Source: Bacillota bacterium (GTDB lineage: Bacteria > Bacillota > Bacilli > Paenibacillales > NBRC-103111). Taken from it: DNA of 17,374 nt. Shown here piece after piece: positions 14,463-17,374 of this stretch (within the stretch, counting starts at the first letter, position 1; every line of letters starts with the position of its first letter). The translations under genes and the position numbers were made by a program. The notes beneath the pieces are model-generated. The model saw only the letters and a program-made list of their open reading frames with translations, searched no databases and was not told the DNA's origin. Location of the stretch: contig JAEWMH010000053.1 in NCBI GenBank assembly GCA_023393235.1, positions 1 through 17,374 of the forward strand, written 5' to 3'.

Positions 14463-15145
14463 GGCAGATCAACCCGGTATCCCGAACCCCGGAGCGTCCG
14501 GATCAGCTTATGCTCCTTATCCTCCAACTTCTCCCGGAGGGAACGGATGTACACCTCTACAATATTCTCCTCTCCGCCGAAATCATAGCCCCAAACGGAA
14601 TCCAAAATCTTCGCTTTACTTAGTACAATGCCGTGGTTAATGACCAAATAGTGCAGCAGTTCATACTCCGTGGGCGACAGCTCCAGCACCTGTCCCCGGT
14701 AGCTAATCTCCTTGCGCCGGTCGTCCAGCCGGAAGGGCCCGTGGTTCACCTCACCCAGGAGGCTCGGGAACTGGTTGCGCAGTCTGGCGTGAATCCGGGC
14801 CAGCAGCTCCTCAAAGCTGAAGGGCTTGACCAGATAATCGTCAGCACCCAGCCCCAGGCCCTTCACCCGGTCTTCGATTTCATCCTTGGCGGTGAGCATG
14901 ATGATGGCGGCGTTGATTCCGGTTTTGCGCATCATCCGGCAAGCCTCGAACCCGTCCATTCCGGGCATCATCACATCCAATATAACCACTTGAGGCTGAA
15001 ACTCAGTGGCTGTGGTCACCGCCATCAGCCCGTCAGGGGCTGTCCGGATATCAAACCCTTCGTTCACCAGCCCCAGCTCAAGAAATTGCAGGATATGCGG
15101 CTCATCGTCCACAAGCAGTATTTTGACACCCTTGGTCATTTTCAT
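14459..15145 (-). CDS. OmpR/PhoB-family response regulator, YclJ-like
   Basis: A 228-aa response regulator. The receiver domain (about 7-120) has the acidic pair D13/D14, phosphoacceptor D57 in VVILDVMMPGMDG, T85 and K107 (KPFSFEEL). The winged-helix DNA-binding domain spans about 132-226, ending IRTLRGSGYRVDLP. ATG at 15145 has AGGAGAG eight nt upstream; a second ATG two codons later is possible but less well spaced. It is first in the operon with the sensor kinase and divergent from the GT39 gene. Four TTCAG pentamers at 11-bp spacing lie immediately upstream of its -10, and another four face the GT39 gene, strongly suggesting that it binds both and regulates itself (inference). Confidence 0.95.
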   Translation of the reverse strand: MKMTKGVKILLVDDEPHILQFLELGLVNEGFDIRTAPDGLMAVTTATEFQPQVVILDVMMPGMDGFEACRMMRKTGINAAIIMLTAKDEIEDRVKGLGLGADDYLVKPFSFEELLARIHARLRNQFPSLLGEVNHGPFRLDDRRKEISYRGQVLELSPTEYELLHYLVINHGIVLSKAKILDSVWGYDFGGEENIVEVYIRSLREKLEDKEHKLIRTLRGSGYRVDLP

Positions 15146-15204
15146 CGTCGGTCTCTCCTATGTGTACATTCTCATATTCTCATTAAGGCAGGGATTATTC
15201 TTTC

Positions 15205-15258
15205 ATTATAAAAGGGCTAACTGAAGATTGTCTGAAGAGCTGCTGAAGCTGTGCTGAA
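15205..15258 (-). promoter_or_regulatory. Promoter of the two-component operon with four 11-bp-spaced TTCAG sites
   Basis: On the plus strand CTGAA starts at 15221, 15232, 15243 and 15254, exactly 11 bp apart. On the minus strand, in the direction of transcription, these are four TTCAG repeats. Exactly 10 bp separates the last repeat from a TATAAT hexamer (15210 down to 15205). No good -35 exists; the repeats occupy its place, as in PhoB-type class II activation. Direct repeats with 11-bp period are the standard binding geometry of OmpR/PhoB-family regulators. Confidence 0.8.
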
Positions 15259-15288
15259 CAGCGTGCCATTGATGGAACCCAAAGGATT

Positions 15289-15342
15289 TTCAGGCAACAT
15301 TCAGCCTGCCTTCATGACGGCTTCAGATAAACGGAGGAGAAT
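15289..15342 (+). promoter_or_regulatory. GT39-gene promoter with four 11-bp-spaced TTCAG/TTCAT sites
   Basis: TTCAG, TTCAG, TTCAT and TTCAG start at 15289, 15300, 15311 and 15322, exactly 11 bp apart and pointing toward the glycosyltransferase. Ten bp after the last repeat is GAGAAT (15337-15342), a 4-of-6 match to TATAAT. This is the same repeat-to-hexamer distance as on the other side of the divergent region. The leader to the ATG at 15418 is then about 70 nt. Confidence 0.75.
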
Positions 15343-15417
15343 AGAGAGCAATCAGCATCAACATTATATCAGAACCTTATCCGACAGCTTCACAAAAATA
15401 GGAAGGGCGGGGACGGT

Positions 15418-17154
15418 ATGCAATGGTTTCGCAAAACCCAATGGGATCTTCCGCTGGCGCTTATCGCCTTGCTTGCGGCTTTCCTGAACGGCTACGGCAT
15501 CTGGAACGAACAATACGCCAACACCTATTACACGGCTGCTGTGGCCAGCATGCTGCAGAGCTTCCACAATTTCTTCTACGGGGCCTTCGACCCCGGGGGA
15601 TTCGTAACGGTGGACAAACCTCCGGTAGTCTTCTGGCTTCAAACGGCCAGTGCCGCCTTGTTCGGCGTCCATGGCTGGAGTGTGATCCTGCCGCAAGCGC
15701 TGGCGGGGGTAGGGTCAGTGCTTATCCTTTATGCGCTGGTAAATCCAACCTTCGGTACAGGGGCAGCCCGCATAACCGCCTTAACCTTTGCTTGTACGCC
15801 CATTGCCGCGGCAGTAAGCCGGACCAACAATATCGACAGTATGCTGGTGTTCACCCTTTTGGCAGCAGCCTGGCTTTTGTTCCGCGGTGTCCGCAAAAGC
15901 AATTTATGGCTGCTGGCGGCAGCCTTTGCCGTTGTGGGATTGGGCTTTAATATGAAGATGCTGCAGGCCTACCTGGTGCTTCCGGCGTTTTACCTGTTGT
16001 ATTGGATCGGATACCGCATCCATTGGAAAAAAAGAGTGGTCGGCCTCGCCGCAGTAACGGCAGCACTGGCGATCGTGTCTCTCTCCTGGCCCTTAATCGT
16101 GGATATGGTGCCTGCGGATAAACGCCCGTATGTAGGCAGCAGCCAGACCAACTCGGTGCTGGAATTGGCCTTTGGCTATAACGGCGTTTCCCGGTTGACG
16201 GGTGACCGTGGCCAAGGAGGCGGGGCAGATGGCGGCCGTGGCGGTGATGGGTTGCACCCGCAGCAAAGCCGACAATCGGAACAAAATTCCGGGCAGGCTC
16301 CCCAGAACGGACGGACCCAGCCGAACGCTGCCCGGACGCAGCAGGACGGACAGCTCCGTCAGGATGGGAGCCAACGCCCGCAGCAAGGAGATCCAACGCC
16401 GCCTGACGCAGGAGGCCAGCTGCCCCAGGACGGCCAGATGAACCGGGGAGACGGCGGCGGCCAAGGTGGCGGCATGTTCGGCACCGGCACCAAAGGAGTG
16501 TTCCGGCTGTTCCAAAAAGAGCTGTCCGGTCAGGCCAGCTGGCTGATCCCTTTTGCATTCGTAGGAGCCGCAGGGGTGCTGGTTAGTGTGCGGAGAAAGC
16601 AGGTAACTCCCGCCCACAAGGAAACCCTCTTCTGGCTGGCATGGCTTTTTCCCGGAATGATATTCTTCAGCATTGCCGGATTCTTCCACCATTATTATCT
16701 GATCATGCTGGCGCCGCCTCTTGCAGCCATGACCGGGGCAGGCTGGACGGAGCTGTGGCGCAGATACCGGGAGAATGCCGGCTGGACTGTGTGGCTTTTT
16801 CCCGTTGCAATAGCGTCTACAGCGGCACTCCAGTGGTATTTCGTACATCCGTACAACAAGCAGATCGGCAGCGGCTGGTCCATCGCCATTGCCGCAGCCG
16901 GTGGAGCAGCAGCCGGTTTTCTGATCCAGGCAAAGCTCCTGCGCAAAGCCGTCCCGGCGGCCGCAGCCGTGCTGGCCTTCATGGTGCTCCTCATTGGCCC
17001 GCTGTATTGGGCTGCCACACCGATCACCTACGGTCAGAGCGCCCAGCTGCCCCAGGCGGGACCGGACACCTCCAGCCGTTTCGGCGGAGGAGACGGGGGA
17101 GGAAGAGGGGGCGCCGCAACCACAGTGGATGAAGGACTGTATCAATATCTTTAG
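15418..17154 (+). CDS. GT39 (PMT/ArnT-like) membrane glycosyltransferase, YkcB-like, ending at an in-frame TAG
   Basis: A polytopic membrane protein that is predicted to transfer a sugar from a lipid-phosphate carrier to an extracytoplasmic acceptor. The N-terminus has a first TM at about 9-25 and then the family loop with YYTAAVASMLQSFHNFFYG (41-59) and FDPGGFVTVDKPPVVFWLQ (61-79). About ten hydrophobic segments follow. Between them, residues about 262-352 are a low-complexity G/Q/R/D/P-rich insert, far longer than the short glycine run usual here. The frame stops after 578 codons at TAG (17152-17154), but the same frame continues with conserved sequence to the window end (see 17155-17374). 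ATG at 15418 has AGGAAGG about 11 nt upstream. It is divergent from, and probably controlled by, the adjacent two-component system. Sugar and acceptor are unknown. Confidence 0.85.
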   Translation: MQWFRKTQWDLPLALIALLAAFLNGYGIWNEQYANTYYTAAVASMLQSFHNFFYGAFDPGGFVTVDKPPVVFWLQTASAALFGVHGWSVILPQALAGVGSVLILYALVNPTFGTGAARITALTFACTPIAAAVSRTNNIDSMLVFTLLAAAWLLFRGVRKSNLWLLAAAFAVVGLGFNMKMLQAYLVLPAFYLLYWIGYRIHWKKRVVGLAAVTAALAIVSLSWPLIVDMVPADKRPYVGSSQTNSVLELAFGYNGVSRLTGDRGQGGGADGGRGGDGLHPQQSRQSEQNSGQAPQNGRTQPNAARTQQDGQLRQDGSQRPQQGDPTPPDAGGQLPQDGQMNRGDGGGQGGGMFGTGTKGVFRLFQKELSGQASWLIPFAFVGAAGVLVSVRRKQVTPAHKETLFWLAWLFPGMIFFSIAGFFHHYYLIMLAPPLAAMTGAGWTELWRRYRENAGWTVWLFPVAIASTAALQWYFVHPYNKQIGSGWSIAIAAAGGAAAGFLIQAKLLRKAVPAAAAVLAFMVLLIGPLYWAATPITYGQSAQLPQAGPDTSSRFGGGDGGGRGGAATTVDEGLYQYL

Positions 17155-17374
17155 AAGCACCAAACCGGAGAGGCTTTCCTGTTTGCCACAACCCGTTATA
17201 ATACGGCAGTTCCCTATATTATCGAAAAAGGCGCAGCGGTGATGGCCATGGGCGGCTACTCCGGCTCAGACCCCATCCTGACGGCGGAATCCCTTGAGAC
17301 CATGGTGGCGGAAGGAAGAGTGAAGTATTTCCTGATTTCCAATGGTGGCGGGCCAGGAGGGGGGAGCTCGGGAC
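17155..17374 (+). pseudogene. In-frame continuation of the GT39 gene past the amber codon (partial)
   Basis: Directly after TAG, without any shift of frame, the sequence reads KHQTGEAFLFATTRYNTA and stays open to the last base. It includes PYIIEKG, MAMGGYSGSDPIL, then KYFLISNGGGPGGG near the end. This is the C-terminal extracytoplasmic domain found at the end of YkcA/YkcB-type glycosyltransferases, so the TAG interrupts the gene instead of ending it. One base substitution (from CAG, AAG or GAG for example) would create it. No ribosome site supports restart at the ATGs near 17242. The gene runs off the window. Confidence 0.8.

Noticed and set aside
17100..17180. Frameshift as the cause of the early end of the GT39 gene
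   Set aside because: The downstream conserved sequence is in the same frame as the upstream part; only the TAG codon at 17152 interrupts it.

Overview
The window looks like chromosome from a Gram-positive, Paenibacillaceae-type bacterium (Paenibacillus, Cohnella or a close relative). This rests on the strong AGGAGG-type ribosome binding sites, sigmaA-like promoters, the GC-rich codon use, the abundance of AraC/LacI-regulated sugar genes, and intergenic spaces full of short palindromic repeats. It is an inference from style and gene content, not from a marker gene. No rRNA, tRNA, CRISPR array, insertion sequence with a transposase, or phage gene was seen.

Layout. 1-624: no gene; a tandem octamer repeat and eight quasi-regular hairpins sharing the core TARCGGAA/TTCCGYTA. 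625-3090 (minus strand): a GH27-type alpha-galactosidase behind an AraC-family regulator, separated by a 163-bp gapless imperfect palindrome (MITE/REP-like) whose tip supplies two bases of the regulator's stop codon. 3368-4354: a D-2-hydroxyacid dehydrogenase with its own terminator. 4531-6690: a LacI-family regulator followed by a PfkB/fructokinase-type sugar kinase, each preceded by a near-identical operator with core GTAATCG(A/T)TTAC. 6748-9874: an AraC-family regulator divergent from a GH42 beta-galactosidase. 9875-10754: about 880 bp with a terminator, 50-bp direct repeats, and a frameshifted remnant of a golvesin/xanthan-lyase-type C-terminal domain. 10755-12152: a long-form threonine synthase. 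12153-12830: three different repeat families and a bidirectional terminator. 12831-15145 (minus strand): an OmpR-type response regulator overlapping its sensor kinase by 4 nt. 15418 to the window end: a divergent GT39/YkcB-like membrane glycosyltransferase, interrupted by an in-frame amber codon.

How the genes work together. The first 10 kb is a patchwork of small sugar-catabolism modules (alpha-galactoside hydrolysis, beta-galactoside hydrolysis, ketose or other sugar phosphorylation), each with a dedicated regulator. No sugar transporter lies in the window. The last 4.5 kb is an envelope module in which the two-component system probably controls both itself and the glycosyltransferase. The divergent region holds two arrays of four TTCAG-type pentamers at exactly 11-bp spacing. 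One array points to each gene, and each ends 10 bp before a -10 hexamer, the geometry of PhoB/OmpR-family activation sites. This is the best-supported new regulatory observation. The second is the amber codon: the reading frame continues in frame through the conserved C-terminal domain to the window end.

Limits. All family assignments come from reading motifs; no database search was possible. Substrates of the glycosidases, kinase and glycosyltransferase are not determined by the sequence alone.
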